Assembly (NCBI RefSeq): GCF_027484945.1
Contig: NZ_JAIXRZ010000016.1
Span: 1 to 64,000 of the forward strand
Length of the DNA stretch: 64,000 bases
DNA from: Flavobacterium sp.
GTDB lineage: Bacteria; Bacteroidota; Bacteroidia; Flavobacteriales; Flavobacteriaceae
Direction of reading: 5' to 3'
Shown here: positions 35,797 through 45,752 of the stretch, piece after piece
How positions within the stretch are numbered: position 1 is the stretch's first letter
Layout: the number at the start of each line of letters is the position of its first letter
Position numbers and translations under genes: made by a program
Notes under the pieces: model-generated
The model's database searches: none
What the model was told of the DNA's origin: nothing
What the model saw: the letters and a program-made list of their open reading frames with translations, nothing else

Positions 35797-37106
35797 ACGT
35801 TACTTTCAGTTTCCTTATGGGCTAAGGAATTATAAATACAATAGAACAGGGTGAAAAATAAGACTCCCCGTTGTCGCGACAAAAATGACTCGGTCAAAAA
35901 TAAGCTTATAATCAATATTGCAAAAGAAAAATGAACGAAATCTTTACGATTAATAGCTGTTTTTAAATTTACTAAGACCATTACAATGCATAGTAGGAAA
36001 CCAAAAACACCAATCTCTGCAAAAAATTGAATATATTGGTTGTGGAAATTAAACACATCATAACCTTCATACAATTGGTAAGCAATGCGTTTTTGTTTAA
36101 TTTTTAAATCTGTTGCATTGGCACCATAACCTGTGAACCATTTCCCGTCTTCTTGCATCATTTCTTTAAAAATTCGAAGCTGATAAACCCGAAGTGCAGT
36201 CCCAGGAAAAAAATCATTTTTATTAAAAACAGGCCGATTCCAGGCATCTTTAATTGAAACATTAAATACTTTTTCTGTAGGTTTTCCTATATCTTGATTA
36301 ATAGAAACCGCTTCTGTATTGGATGCAATTTCCAAGTAAAAACGCTCTTTTACCTTTCCTGAAAAGATAACGCCAATGGATAACAAACCTATAAAAACAG
36401 TCCATTTCAGACGTTTCGAAAGTTGATTTCTAAATAAATAATAGGTTCGAAAAAGTGCCAAAATAAAAAATAGCACAATGATATTTTTAGACGATAATAA
36501 TACAATACATAAGGCTAGAATTCCCATTGAAAAATAGTCCCAAAGTGTACGCTTTATCTTTTCCAAAACCATAAAAAACCCAAGTGCTAAATACAAAGAA
36601 ACGTGAATCGCATTAAGGTCGTTTGTAACTAATTCATGGTAAAAAAACACATGAGTAGATCCAGTAATACCGTATTTAATTGCTGCTTTTAACAACCAAA
36701 AAAGGGCATAAAATGTATACCCAAACACATATCCGTTTTTTACTTTTTGTAGTGCATTTTCGTTTTCCAATCTATGCCAAAAAAACACCAGTGGAAAAAG
36801 AAGTAAGGGAATTTGTTTGCTTAATGCTGAAATGGTTAACGAAGGGGTTATGCTCCAAAAATAAGACACGGCTATTCCAAAATACAAAACGATAGGAATC
36901 CATAACGATTTGGAATTTTGAAAGGCTCCTTTAGGATAAAAAATAATCCCATAAACAACCAAAATAATAGCTGCAATACTACTAAATATATACGGTAAAG
37001 GAAGCGTTAATAAAACCAGGAGGACTAAATAGGCAAACGAATTTTGGTGAAGATCAAGGCTTACCTTTTTCCATACATTCTTCAAATAATTGTAGATATT
37101 CACCAT
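35793..37106 (-). CDS. O-antigen ligase/polymerase-like membrane protein (Wzy/WaaL family)
   Basis: 437 residues, about 11-12 membrane segments with one large periplasmic loop (about residues 225-340), the plan of the Wzy_C / O-antigen ligase family. Its loop contains [19 protein letters not shown] and then [12 protein letters not shown], where the His/Glu pair is common in the family. The start at 37106 overlaps the preceding glycosyltransferase by 53 nt; no later Met fits before the first helix, so either the overlap is real or an alternative non-ATG start is used. Polymerase or ligase cannot be told apart. Confidence 0.82.
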   Translation of the reverse strand: MVNIYNYLKNVWKKVSLDLHQNSFAYLVLLVLLTLPLPYIFSSIAAIILVVYGIIFYPKGAFQNSKSLWIPIVLYFGIAVSYFWSITPSLTISALSKQIPLLLFPLVFFWHRLENENALQKVKNGYVFGYTFYALFWLLKAAIKYGITGSTHVFFYHELVTNDLNAIHVSLYLALGFFMVLEKIKRTLWDYFSMGILALCIVLLSSKNIIVLFFILALFRTYYLFRNQLSKRLKWTVFIGLLSIGVIFSGKVKERFYLEIASNTEAVSINQDIGKPTEKVFNVSIKDAWNRPVFNKNDFFPGTALRVYQLRIFKEMMQEDGKWFTGYGANATDLKIKQKRIAYQLYEGYDVFNFHNQYIQFFAEIGVFGFLLCIVMVLVNLKTAINRKDFVHFSFAILIISLFLTESFLSRQRGVLFFTLFYCIYNSLAHKETESNV

Positions 37107-38154
37107 TTATTTTCTCCCAATTGAACTGATGTACAATCGCTTCGTAGTTGTTTTTTATAAAGTGCAAGTTATCACTTTTTTTGGCACTTTTAAGAATATG
37201 AGCGACATCTTTCGGAGTGGAGAAGAAATAGGCATTCTCTTTTAATACGCCTTTATTAAAATCATTATTGTGAGCCGCAATTAAAGCTTGGGAAGCCATT
37301 GCTTCCAATAATGATGGATTAGTACCGCCAACGGAATGCCCATGGAAATACAAATTACAGTGGTAGCGTAAATTATTTAAATGTTCCAAATTATAGATAC
37401 CACCCATAAATCGGATGTGAGCATAATTTGCATAACGATTTTTTAAGTACGTTCCATACTTCGTTTCGTGTTTTCCAACAACTAATATGGGAGTTGTGTC
37501 ACCACTTTCGACGACGCCATCCAAAACTATTTGAAAATTGTTTTCAGGCTCAAAACGCGCCATAATCATATTATAATTTCCTGCTTCTACCGCATAGTTT
37601 TTCAAAAAACTTGCATCGGGATTGTTAAATGGGTAGGCGCCATAGGCAATATAGGTAGATTCTTTGTTGTACCGCTGCTTCAAAAACTTTTGAATACCCA
37701 ATGAATCTGAAACCAAATAATCGCTACTAAAAGCAGCCAGACGCTCAGCAAATTTCAAAAATTGTTGTACTAGAGGGTTATATTTGGATCGCTTCCACTC
37801 AATTCCATCCATATTGGTGATGATAATTGGTTTTTTGGGAAGCAAGAAAAACCAAATCGAATTACTTGTATAACCCAATTGTAATACGATATCAAAATCA
37901 CGTTTTCGAGCATCTTTTATACAATTGTAATCGTATATAAATTGCCCAAATGTTCCCAATTTATATTCGGGATCGTATTGATGAATAATATGCACTCCAT
38001 GAAAAGTTTTCTCTTGAAATTGATGATCATGGGAATTATAACAGTATACCTCATGCCCTTTTTCAACCAAGTAAACCGAAAAAAATTCAGCAAATTGCTC
38101 AAATCCTCCGTAATAATTGGGTATGCCGCGGGTTCCAAGTATAGCTATTTTCAT
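37054..38154 (-). CDS. DUF1972-type glycosyltransferase (family 4)
   Basis: 366 residues. Opening ILGTRGIPNYYGGFEQFAE is the DUF1972 signature found with rhamnosyltransferase-like enzymes, followed by a GT-B donor domain with GGTNPSLLEAMASQALIAAH and the glutamate in the E-x7-E-like stretch. It has a -7 element 19 nt upstream (38174-38181), so it can start a transcript that includes the O-antigen ligase, the decarboxylase and the sugar-phosphate transferase genes. Confidence 0.88.
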   Translation of the reverse strand: MKIAILGTRGIPNYYGGFEQFAEFFSVYLVEKGHEVYCYNSHDHQFQEKTFHGVHIIHQYDPEYKLGTFGQFIYDYNCIKDARKRDFDIVLQLGYTSNSIWFFLLPKKPIIITNMDGIEWKRSKYNPLVQQFLKFAERLAAFSSDYLVSDSLGIQKFLKQRYNKESTYIAYGAYPFNNPDASFLKNYAVEAGNYNMIMARFEPENNFQIVLDGVVESGDTTPILVVGKHETKYGTYLKNRYANYAHIRFMGGIYNLEHLNNLRYHCNLYFHGHSVGGTNPSLLEAMASQALIAAHNNDFNKGVLKENAYFFSTPKDVAHILKSAKKSDNLHFIKNNYEAIVHQFNWEKINGEYLQLFEECMEKGKP

Positions 38155-38173
38155 GCAAAATATTATTTCGTTG

Positions 38174-38181
38174 CAAAAATA
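38174..38181 (-). promoter_or_regulatory. Bacteroidota -7 element (TATTTTTG)
   Basis: TATTTTTG on the - strand, 19 nt before the DUF1972-type glycosyltransferase start. Confidence 0.6.
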
Positions 38182-38213
38182 GGGGTTTTACGGTATAAAA
38201 AATGATTTTCTTC

Positions 38214-39371
38214 TTAAGAAAGCTGTTCAAAAAGCTGTTCAAAAGCTTGGGTATAGCTTTGAATAGAGAAATGATTAAGCGCACGGATTTTGCCTGCTTC
38301 ACCCATGGTCTTAACTTTTTCTGGATTCAGTAGTAGCGTTTGCATGGCGTTTGTCAATGCTGGAATATCGGCAGGGGGAAACAAAAATCCAGTTTGATTA
38401 GACACAACAATTTCTGTCAATCCACCATGATTAGAAGCAATAACCGGTTTTCCAGCTAACATGGCTTCAACAGCGACCAAGCCAAAGGGTTCCGGTTCGG
38501 TTGAAGGAACTAATGCAATATCTATGGCTGCCCAAAAGGAATGTATGTTTTCTTGAAATGGAATTTGAAACACTTGGGTTTGTAATCCATACTGACGAAT
38601 TGCTGTTTGTAATGTTTCCTCAAAATGCTCTTGATTGGGTGGAGCTGAACCAATAAACAATAATCGGGAATTCGGAAATTCTGACGCAATAGGCACAAAG
38701 GCTTCCAAAGCAGTGAGCTGTCCTTTCCAACGGCTAATTCTTCCGACTAAAGCAAAAACCCTATCGGTAGTTTTAGCATGAAAATAGCGTTCCCTAATTT
38801 CCATTTTTTCAGCTTCAGAAACAGGGTTAGGTGTTTCCAATCCGTTGTGAATAACACTGCTTTTTGGGGTTAAAGGGGCTGTGGCATTCCAAAAATCAGC
38901 GGTAGCTTTTGAATTGTAAACGATTTTGGTAGTCGATTTGAGTGCTAATAATTTTCCAAACGTTTTTTTAAAAATTCCAGGAGATTCTATAATTTCATGG
39001 ACATGCCATACGTGAGGGATTTGTAACTTTTTAGCAGCAAATACACCCAATAAAACGGCCAATGTGTTGGAATAAATTAAATCGAAATGGTGTTGCGCGT
39101 GAAGCTTTTTAACCGTTGCTAATCCCGTTTGAATATCTTTAATAAATCGAATAAGGTTCATTGGAGTAACCATTTTTCGATACAATTTCAAAACGGGTGT
39201 GATATGAACTTCTGCTTGACAAGCCTCTAAAGCAGGGCGCAAAGGGCCGTCAAAAGGAAGCAATACAACAATTTTATACTGTTGTGGATTCAGGTTTTTA
39301 ATCAATGCTAGTAAGGTTTTATCAGAACCATACAATTCGGCCGCTTGGTGAATAAACAATAGGGTTCTCAT
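38214..39371 (-). CDS. Glycosyltransferase family 4
   Basis: 385 residues in a GT-B plan. N-terminal FIHQAAELYGSDKTLLALI (acceptor domain), HVWHVHEIIESPG in the centre, ALVGRISRWKGQLTALEAF at the start of the donor domain, and EPFGLVAVEAMLAGKPVIAS with the conserved E-x7-E pair near the C-terminus. The sugar is not known. Its start overlaps the end of the polymerase-like gene by 4 nt. Confidence 0.92.
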   Translation of the reverse strand: MRTLLFIHQAAELYGSDKTLLALIKNLNPQQYKIVVLLPFDGPLRPALEACQAEVHITPVLKLYRKMVTPMNLIRFIKDIQTGLATVKKLHAQHHFDLIYSNTLAVLLGVFAAKKLQIPHVWHVHEIIESPGIFKKTFGKLLALKSTTKIVYNSKATADFWNATAPLTPKSSVIHNGLETPNPVSEAEKMEIRERYFHAKTTDRVFALVGRISRWKGQLTALEAFVPIASEFPNSRLLFIGSAPPNQEHFEETLQTAIRQYGLQTQVFQIPFQENIHSFWAAIDIALVPSTEPEPFGLVAVEAMLAGKPVIASNHGGLTEIVVSNQTGFLFPPADIPALTNAMQTLLLNPEKVKTMGEAGKIRALNHFSIQSYTQAFEQLFEQLS

Positions 39372-40597
39372 GATTTTTGTTGTACTAATTGATTTTTATA
39401 AGCAAACAAAAATCCGATGAGCAATGATTTAGAATCTAATAAATTGTAAACCCCCATGAAGACCCAATTGGATAAAACTAAAAACACCCCGGTTCCAATA
39501 AAAAGTAATTTTAAGGTATACAGCTCCTTTGTGTTAGAACGCGGATTATAGAGAAAGAAAAAAATAGTGATAAAATAAATACACAAACCAAAAATACCTG
39601 TTTTCAACAATACCGTCATAAAACCGTTGTGTAATATTGAAATTTGTCGAAGTTCCATATCACCTAAATACACTTTCTGCTTCAAGTCAACTTGAGAGCC
39701 AATGCCCTCTCCAAACCACCAAGTTTCATTATGACTTAACTGTTGAGCCGTGCGAATATTTTCATACGATCGGTAATTATCATTAAAATCTTTCCAATCA
39801 TCACGGTTAATTTTGGTACTAAAAGCTTCACCAGGAGCCATCTTGATTTTGTATAAAAACTCATCCAAACCGTCTCCATTGCGCTGTGGATTATAATAAT
39901 ACACCGCTGTATATCCCACGATAATGGATACAAACAGCGTTGTGATAATTTTCAAGGAACGTTTGTTTAAAATTAAATACCCTTTCATTCCTATGAATAA
40001 AATGGCAAATTGAAGAAAATTTGTTCGTGCTAAATAAAAGAAACTAGAAACGCCTAGTAAAAGTAAAAAGTTTCGCCGTTGTTTTGGAGTTAAACCAAGA
40101 TCAAACTGCTTATTAAAAAGTAAAAACAATAAAGCATATACTTCGTAATCATTAAAATATCCGCCATATTCACGAATCTCTCGAACATTTGCCGCTCCAT
40201 GAAAAACAAATCCATAAGCCACCATAACCAAGTGAATACAGGCCATTGCAACACCTGAATTTACCAAAAATCGGAACGGTTTTTCAATCCCTTTTTGAAA
40301 TAATTGATACCCTATTAGCAAACCTAAAACGGGTTTCATCATATAGGTAATGTCACGAACGGTATAGTAAAGTGAATAATCAAAAAAACGGCCAACAACA
40401 AACCCTAAGAGCAAAAGAAAGACAAATATTCCCCAATAGGATATAAACTCTTTGGAATAACTTTTACGAAGAGAAATAATTGCTACGACTAGCCAAATTA
40501 AAAAGGAAATTTCGTAATTGTTGAAATACGGAACAATCACGCAAAGGGAAAACAATAGTTGATGTAATGAACTAATTTTATTCTTTGGCGTCATCAT
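39368..40597 (-). CDS. Second O-antigen polymerase-like membrane protein
   Basis: 409 residues with about 10-11 membrane segments and a large loop (about 225-310) holding AQQLSHNETWWFGEGIGSQ, after which SILHNGFMTVLLKTGIFG resembles the terminal segment of Wzy-type polymerases. The protein is only weakly like the one at 35793-37106, so the locus has two candidate polymerase/ligase enzymes. The start overlaps the acetyltransferase gene by 20 nt. Confidence 0.8.
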   Translation of the reverse strand: MMTPKNKISSLHQLLFSLCVIVPYFNNYEISFLIWLVVAIISLRKSYSKEFISYWGIFVFLLLLGFVVGRFFDYSLYYTVRDITYMMKPVLGLLIGYQLFQKGIEKPFRFLVNSGVAMACIHLVMVAYGFVFHGAANVREIREYGGYFNDYEVYALLFLLFNKQFDLGLTPKQRRNFLLLLGVSSFFYLARTNFLQFAILFIGMKGYLILNKRSLKIITTLFVSIIVGYTAVYYYNPQRNGDGLDEFLYKIKMAPGEAFSTKINRDDWKDFNDNYRSYENIRTAQQLSHNETWWFGEGIGSQVDLKQKVYLGDMELRQISILHNGFMTVLLKTGIFGLCIYFITIFFFLYNPRSNTKELYTLKLLFIGTGVFLVLSNWVFMGVYNLLDSKSLLIGFLFAYKNQLVQQKS

Positions 40598-41270
40598 AAA
40601 CCCTTTTGATTACTTTGGCTGGCACGCCCCCAATAACACAATTGTCTGGATATACGCCATTTACAACAGCTCCAGCAGCAATAACGCAATTAGAGCCAAC
40701 TTGGCAACCGTCTAAAAAAGTGACTTTTGCACCCACCCATACATTATTACCGATTTTTATACCTTTTGAAGTTACTCCTTGTAATCGAATGGGTACATTC
40801 GGATCGGAAAAATTATGATTCTCCGAATGAAAGCTAACATAAGAACCCATGATTACATGATCCCCGATTTCGATACCTCCTGCGGCACCAAATTCAGTAA
40901 ACATTCCAACAGCAGAATGATTTCCCATTTTTAATCCTACACCAAATTTGGAAAAATGACTCGTCGAACTCAAAGTTGAATACGCCCCTATTTTTACACA
41001 ATCTCCTAAAACAATGGGGTGGCTTGAATAACCATCTAAAATACAGTGATGATCAATGGTTACACTTTGTCCAAATTGAATATTCCCAACATTAAGAAAC
41101 GACGTATGGTTACCTACAAAAACTTTTCGCCTGGTTTTAAGCAAACCGCGAACCAACATAATAAAGCGTTTGTAGAGGGTACAATAAAACAACCCAGAAG
41201 GTATTCGAGGGTCAATTTGATAGTCTTTACCGGATTTATTCAATAATTTTTGAAAAATTGTTTTAATCAT
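40578..41270 (-). CDS. Left-handed beta-helix acyltransferase
   Basis: 230 residues mostly of hexapeptide repeats (IEIGDHVIMGSYVSF, IKIGNNVWVGAKVTFLDGCQ, VGSNCVIAAGAVV) ending in VIGGVPAKVIKRVY, the closing signature of the maltose-O-acetyltransferase-like group. It probably moves an acetyl group from acetyl-CoA to a glycan hydroxyl or amino group. The first about 60 residues lie ahead of the helix and are not recognised. It is the first gene of its run, with a -7 element 30 nt upstream. Confidence 0.9.
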   Translation of the reverse strand: MIKTIFQKLLNKSGKDYQIDPRIPSGLFYCTLYKRFIMLVRGLLKTRRKVFVGNHTSFLNVGNIQFGQSVTIDHHCILDGYSSHPIVLGDCVKIGAYSTLSSTSHFSKFGVGLKMGNHSAVGMFTEFGAAGGIEIGDHVIMGSYVSFHSENHNFSDPNVPIRLQGVTSKGIKIGNNVWVGAKVTFLDGCQVGSNCVIAAGAVVNGVYPDNCVIGGVPAKVIKRVYDDAKE

Positions 41271-41300
41271 TACTGATGGGAAAGCCTGGTTAGTTCATTT

Positions 41301-41308
41301 CAAAGGTA
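41301..41308 (-). promoter_or_regulatory. Bacteroidota -7 element (TACCTTTG)
   Basis: TACCTTTG on the - strand, 30 nt upstream of the acyltransferase start; the flippase gene ends 23 nt further upstream. Confidence 0.6.
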
Positions 41309-41331
41309 CACTTTTTAAGCAAATTACGGAT

Positions 41332-42561
41332 TTATTTCATCTGAAGTCGATCTTTTAAATACCAAGAAAAAAGTATTATGGTCATCATTTCGGTTGCGAT
41401 TAAGACCCAAAAAACACCGCGAATTTGGAAAAATGGGATACTAATAGCGATAAGAAGCGTGCTAAAAACCACTAAAATCATCGTAGTACGGGTATAAACA
41501 CGCTGCATACCATACCCCAACAACAATTGTTTTAAGGGAATAGAAAGCGCCATAAGTAACGGAACCCAAATACCCCACTGTAATAAGTCGGCGGTTTTGT
41601 AAATAGATGATTTTGTAAAAAAAGAAACCACCCATTCAGAAAATAAATACAAGAAAGCCATTGAACCCGCAATAAAGCAGAAATTCATGCCGTTAAAACT
41701 TTTCCAATAACGCATAGCTTCTCGAGTATTTGTTTCAATTAGGTAACAGACCCTTGGATAGACAAAATTGAAAAAAAGTAAAATGTAAGTTTTAAAAATA
41801 ACTATGATTTGCTCAACAATTCGGAACTGTCCTGCCAAGAAACTCGATCCGAAATACCCTAATAATACAATCGGAGAATACATTTGCAAAGACACAAAAA
41901 TCTGTGAGGTAAATAATGAAAAATTATTCTTCAAAAGGGTTTTAATATTGTTTTTTTGAAAATCTTCCCAAGAGAAATGATACTTTTTAAAACAATAAAT
42001 TAGAATTATTCCATAAGCCATTATATTGGCTATTCCCCAAAATAAATTGACATAAATATAATCCGAAGGCGATTGAATACATCCAAAAATTAATAGTAAG
42101 TATACTAATTTGGAACCAATAGTCATTAGAGTAATTCGGGTAAAGTCTTCTAAACCCTGTAACAACCACGTTGGATTTAACAATTGACCTAAAAGAATCG
42201 GTATTCCTAAAAAAAATAGTGCGCGCTCCTGATTAAAAAAAGGAAATAGCACAACAACACCCATAAAAATAAGCGTTGTCAAAACAAAAAGAACTGCTTT
42301 AGTTCCTAATGTCGTGGCAAAAATGGCATTTCGTTTTTCGGGATGATCGCGATGAACTGCCATTTCTTTAACGGCAGAAATGTCTGTTCCATAGTCAATA
42401 AATACCATCAAGAAAAAAGCAATCGCCATTCCAATGCTAATTTTGCCATAATTGGCTACACCACATTGAAGCACCAAATAAGGCACAACCAGAAGAGGTG
42501 TGACCAAATTGAATAATTGGCCAATACCATAGATCGAAAGTTGTCGGAGTTGTTTTTTCAA
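41332..42561 (-). CDS. Oligosaccharide flippase (Wzx-like)
   Basis: 409 residues with about 12 membrane segments and the opening KKQLRQLSIYGIGQLFNLVT, GVANYGKISIGMAIAFFLMV and DYGTDISAVKEMAVHRD typical of the polysaccharide-transport branch of the MOP superfamily. It is the likely exporter of the lipid-linked repeat unit made by this locus. It stands 54 nt from the preceding lipoprotein gene, across a strong terminator. Confidence 0.9.
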   Translation of the reverse strand: MKKQLRQLSIYGIGQLFNLVTPLLVVPYLVLQCGVANYGKISIGMAIAFFLMVFIDYGTDISAVKEMAVHRDHPEKRNAIFATTLGTKAVLFVLTTLIFMGVVVLFPFFNQERALFFLGIPILLGQLLNPTWLLQGLEDFTRITLMTIGSKLVYLLLIFGCIQSPSDYIYVNLFWGIANIMAYGIILIYCFKKYHFSWEDFQKNNIKTLLKNNFSLFTSQIFVSLQMYSPIVLLGYFGSSFLAGQFRIVEQIIVIFKTYILLFFNFVYPRVCYLIETNTREAMRYWKSFNGMNFCFIAGSMAFLYLFSEWVVSFFTKSSIYKTADLLQWGIWVPLLMALSIPLKQLLLGYGMQRVYTRTTMILVVFSTLLIAISIPFFQIRGVFWVLIATEMMTIILFSWYLKDRLQMK

Positions 42562-42572
42562 AATCGAAGGAT

Positions 42573-42603
42573 AAAAAAACCATAAGATAAAGCTTATGGT
42601 TTT
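42573..42603 (-). terminator. Terminator after the lone lipoprotein gene
   Basis: 11-bp perfect stem (42576-42586 with 42593-42603, AAAACCATAAG/CTTATGGTTTT) and a 6-nt loop. On the - strand it is followed by a run of T, about 12 nt after the lipoprotein stop. It isolates that gene from the flippase. Confidence 0.85.
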
Positions 42604-42615
42604 ATTCGGAATTTT

Positions 42616-43173
42616 TTATTTTTTTCCTATAGTAATTTCTTTAATTTTTTTATTCAATTCATCCGTAGGATAGAAATATGGTGTCTTATATTCAGCACCT
42701 TTTTTTACAATTTTCAAAGCGCCTATTTTTGAATCAATGCTTGCAGAAAATTCATTCTCATTATTGATAAAATACTTGAAAAATTCGGTTCCTGCAATCG
42801 TAATTTCTCTATTTTCATAACCGATTTTTATTCCAAATACTTTTACAGTATCTTGTGCTTTATTCATACCGAAATCAAATCGGATATTGGTTGGGAATCG
42901 ATCTTCGCGTAATTTAAATGAAATTGTTTCTTTCGTGTTCTCCCCTTTTGTGCCGGCCCATGTAGCATTTTCTGCCGTAAAATTTATGGAATTATCTTCG
43001 GTGTAATACAATGCAAAATCATCTTTTTGAGTGGCCTGAACATCTACATCAGCATAAAAATAGTTTTTTATTTCTTTTTGTTCTTTTTGGGGATCCACTT
43101 GATCATCTTGGTTTTCATTTTTACAAGAATAAAATAATGCAGCGCAAGCGAATAGTAAAAATAACGTTCTCAT
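42616..43173 (-). CDS. Lipoprotein of unknown function
   Basis: 185 residues with a lipoprotein signal and lipobox LFYSC (Cys17), then an acidic Gln/Asp/Glu linker. The rest is beta-rich and mostly hydrophilic, with no recognised domain. It stands alone: 313 gene-free bases upstream and a strong terminator downstream, inside a polysaccharide locus but in neither of its operons. Its link to the locus is unknown. Confidence 0.8.
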   Translation of the reverse strand: MRTLFLLFACAALFYSCKNENQDDQVDPQKEQKEIKNYFYADVDVQATQKDDFALYYTEDNSINFTAENATWAGTKGENTKETISFKLREDRFPTNIRFDFGMNKAQDTVKVFGIKIGYENREITIAGTEFFKYFINNENEFSASIDSKIGALKIVKKGAEYKTPYFYPTDELNKKIKEITIGKK

Positions 43174-43486
43174 TAGAATTAAAATTTGGGTAAAATTATA
43201 TCTTTTTTCGAATTATTAATTTTTTTAATCTATTGAATTGTGATAGAACCATTTGTTTTAAAAATAAATATAAAGGCTTTTAAACTCCTTTACTAAATAA
43301 ACTCAATGAGTGCCAAAATTTTTCTCTTGTAGGTAACTAAAAATCCTATTATAAGTTTTCGGAATGTGCAACTAAAACTTGAACAGTCATTATATACGGG
43401 AGTTAAGAGCAACACTAGAGGGTTTACCCATACTTTCAAGAAATAAATTGCTATTTATTCATTTTGATTGCCGATTGCTTCAATTT
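43174..43486 (-). other. Gene-free interval upstream of the lone lipoprotein gene
   Basis: 313 bases, AT-rich. I see no coding frame, no exact TAnnTTTG element on the - strand and no clear RNA gene; only a weak AT-only inverted repeat (AATAAAT/ATTTATT) near 43445. It separates rfbD from the lipoprotein gene. Confidence 0.5.
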
Positions 43487-44341
43487 CTATGTGAGCAACG
43501 CGCGTAAACTATCCTGCCATTCGGGGATGGTTAGCTTCATCACCTTTTTAATTTTCGATTTATCTAAAACACTATAGGCTGGACGTTTTGCAGGGGTTGG
43601 AAATTGGGTCGTTGGAATGGAATGTACCGGTATATTGACACCTTTTAATTTAAAAATAGCTACGGCAAAATCATACCAACTACATTGTCCTTCATTGCTG
43701 TAATGATAGATTCCATAGGAAGGATTTTCGGTGGTAGCGTCATAAAGCATGCACGACACAATTGCTTTGGCTAAATCAACTGCATTGGTTGGGGTTCCTA
43801 TTTGATCACTAACAATAGATAATTCACTTCGTTCAGCTGCTAAACGCAACATGGTTTTCATAAAATTTGCTCCAAATTGAGAATACACCCAAGCAGTACG
43901 AAGGATATAAAAGTTGTTGCAAAATTGCTTTACCGCTTGTTCACCCTGCCATTTTGTTGTTCCATAAACGCCTAGAGGATGTGTTGAATCATCTTCTTGA
44001 TACGGGCTTTTTTTTGTGCCATCAAACACAAAATCGGTCGAAATGTGAATTAAAACGGTTCCCTGCTTGGCACAGGTTTTTGCAAGGTTTTCGGGACCCA
44101 AACCATTCACTAAAAAAGCTTTATCCGGTTCTGATTCCGATTTATCAACGGCCGTATAAGCTGCTGTATTGATACAATAATCCGGTTGGTAATGTTGAAA
44201 TGCCTTTTGAACGGACTCGATTTGGGTTATGTCCAACGTTGATGAATCATAAAACACCCATTGCAATTGGGGATAATTTACGGCAATATATTGCAAGGAT
44301 TGGCCGAGTTGACCGTTAGAACCGGTGACTAAAACTACCAT
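43487..44341 (-). CDS. rfbD: dTDP-4-dehydrorhamnose reductase
   Basis: Last step of dTDP-L-rhamnose synthesis: reduces dTDP-4-keto-L-rhamnose with NAD(P)H. 284 residues with GSNGQLGQSLQ at the N-terminus (nucleotide binding), STDFVFDGTKKSPYQEDD and the catalytic Tyr-Lys pair in GVYGTTKWQGEQAV. It overlaps rfbC by 7 nt in the order rfbA-rfbC-rfbD. Confidence 0.96.
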   Translation of the reverse strand: MVVLVTGSNGQLGQSLQYIAVNYPQLQWVFYDSSTLDITQIESVQKAFQHYQPDYCINTAAYTAVDKSESEPDKAFLVNGLGPENLAKTCAKQGTVLIHISTDFVFDGTKKSPYQEDDSTHPLGVYGTTKWQGEQAVKQFCNNFYILRTAWVYSQFGANFMKTMLRLAAERSELSIVSDQIGTPTNAVDLAKAIVSCMLYDATTENPSYGIYHYSNEGQCSWYDFAVAIFKLKGVNIPVHSIPTTQFPTPAKRPAYSVLDKSKIKKVMKLTIPEWQDSLRALLT

Positions 44342-44886
44342 ACTTGCCGTGCGTTTTTCAATAAAGGGAGGTGTTGGTCTTTTTCAGAAATCAATAACGA
44401 ATCGAGAGGAAACTCCCAATTAATCCCTATTTCAGAGTCATTAAACGCAATTCCGCCTTCACTTTCTTTGTTGTAAAAATTATCACATTTGTAAAAAAAC
44501 GTGGCTGTTTCACTCAAGACCAAAAACCCGTGTGCAAATCCACGAGGGACAAACAATTGGCGTTGATTCTCTGCAGTCAAATGTACCGCAACATGTTTGC
44601 CATAGGTGGTTGATTCAGGTCGAATGTCTACCGCAACATCCAAAACTTCTCCTTGAATGACGCGCACTAATTTCGCTTGAGCATGTTCACCACATTGATA
44701 ATGCAGTCCGCGCAATACTCCTTGAGAAGAAAAAGATTGATTATCTTGAACAAAATGCACCGCTTGACCCGTAATTATTTCAAAGGTTTTTTCGTTGAAA
44801 CTTTCCATAAAATAACCGCGTTCATCACGAATTACTTTTGGTTCTAAAAGTACACAACCTGATAATCCAGTTTCAATAATTTGCAT
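44335..44886 (-). CDS. rfbC: dTDP-4-dehydrorhamnose 3,5-epimerase
   Basis: 183-residue cupin enzyme, third step of dTDP-L-rhamnose synthesis. Conserved DERGYFMESFN, VQDNQSFSSQGVLRGLHYQ with the catalytic His, and FVPRGFAHGFLVLSE. The length is normal. A 1-nt gap separates it from rfbA. Confidence 0.96.
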   Translation of the reverse strand: MQIIETGLSGCVLLEPKVIRDERGYFMESFNEKTFEIITGQAVHFVQDNQSFSSQGVLRGLHYQCGEHAQAKLVRVIQGEVLDVAVDIRPESTTYGKHVAVHLTAENQRQLFVPRGFAHGFLVLSETATFFYKCDNFYNKESEGGIAFNDSEIGINWEFPLDSLLISEKDQHLPLLKNARQVW

Positions 44887-44887
44887 G

Positions 44888-45751
44888 CTATTTGGATAAT
44901 ATCGAAATTAAATGGGTTCCATAGCCACTTTTAAGTAACGGTTGAGCAATTTCATTCAACTGAGCGGCAGAGATAAAGCCCATTTTGTATGCAGCTTCTT
45001 CAATTGCCCCAATTTTCAGTCCTTGCCGATCTTCAATCACTTGTACAAATTGCCCTGCTTGCATTAATGATGGGAATGTTCCCGTATCTAACCAAGCTGT
45101 TCCGCGGTCAAGGATGCTAACCTTCAATTTTCCGCGTTTTAAATATTCTTTGTTTACGTCGGTAATTTCCAATTCACCTCTGGGGCTGGGCTGAATATTT
45201 GCTGCAATTTCTATTACCGAATTATCATAAAAATAAATCCCAGGTACCGCATAATTGGACTTTGGTACAGTAGGTTTTTCTTCAATCGAAAGTACATTGC
45301 CCTCTTGGTCAAAATCAACTACTCCATAGCGTTCTGGATCATGCACATGATAGGCATAAATAATTCCCCCGTCAGGATCATTATTTGCTTGTAATAATTC
45401 GGCTAAACCCGTTCCGTAAAAAATATTATCACCCAAAATCAAGGCGACCTTGTCATCTCCTACAAAATCACGACCAATAATAAATGCTTCTGCTAAACCG
45501 TTTGGGTGTTCCTGTACTGCATATTCAAAACGACAACCTAAACGTTTACCATCACCCAGTAATTGTTGAAATAGGGGTAAGTCGTGTGGCGTTGAAATGA
45601 TTAATATCTCCCGAATTCCTGCCCACATTAAAGTAGAAAGTGGGTAATAAATCATGGGTTTGTCATAAATAGGCATCAACTGTTTAGAAACAGCCAATGT
45701 TAAAGGGTGCAATCGGGTTCCTGAACCTCCCGCTAAAATAATGCCTTTCAT
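44888..45751 (-). CDS. rfbA: Glucose-1-phosphate thymidylyltransferase
   Basis: First step of dTDP-L-rhamnose synthesis: glucose-1-phosphate plus dTTP to dTDP-glucose. 287 residues with [20 protein letters not shown], the [11 protein letters not shown] active-site strand, [20 protein letters not shown] and [10 protein letters not shown], matching RmlA of normal length. Its partner RfbB is not in the window. Confidence 0.97.
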   Translation of the reverse strand: MKGIILAGGSGTRLHPLTLAVSKQLMPIYDKPMIYYPLSTLMWAGIREILIISTPHDLPLFQQLLGDGKRLGCRFEYAVQEHPNGLAEAFIIGRDFVGDDKVALILGDNIFYGTGLAELLQANNDPDGGIIYAYHVHDPERYGVVDFDQEGNVLSIEEKPTVPKSNYAVPGIYFYDNSVIEIAANIQPSPRGELEITDVNKEYLKRGKLKVSILDRGTAWLDTGTFPSLMQAGQFVQVIEDRQGLKIGAIEEAAYKMGFISAAQLNEIAQPLLKSGYGTHLISILSK

Positions 45752-45752
45752 T

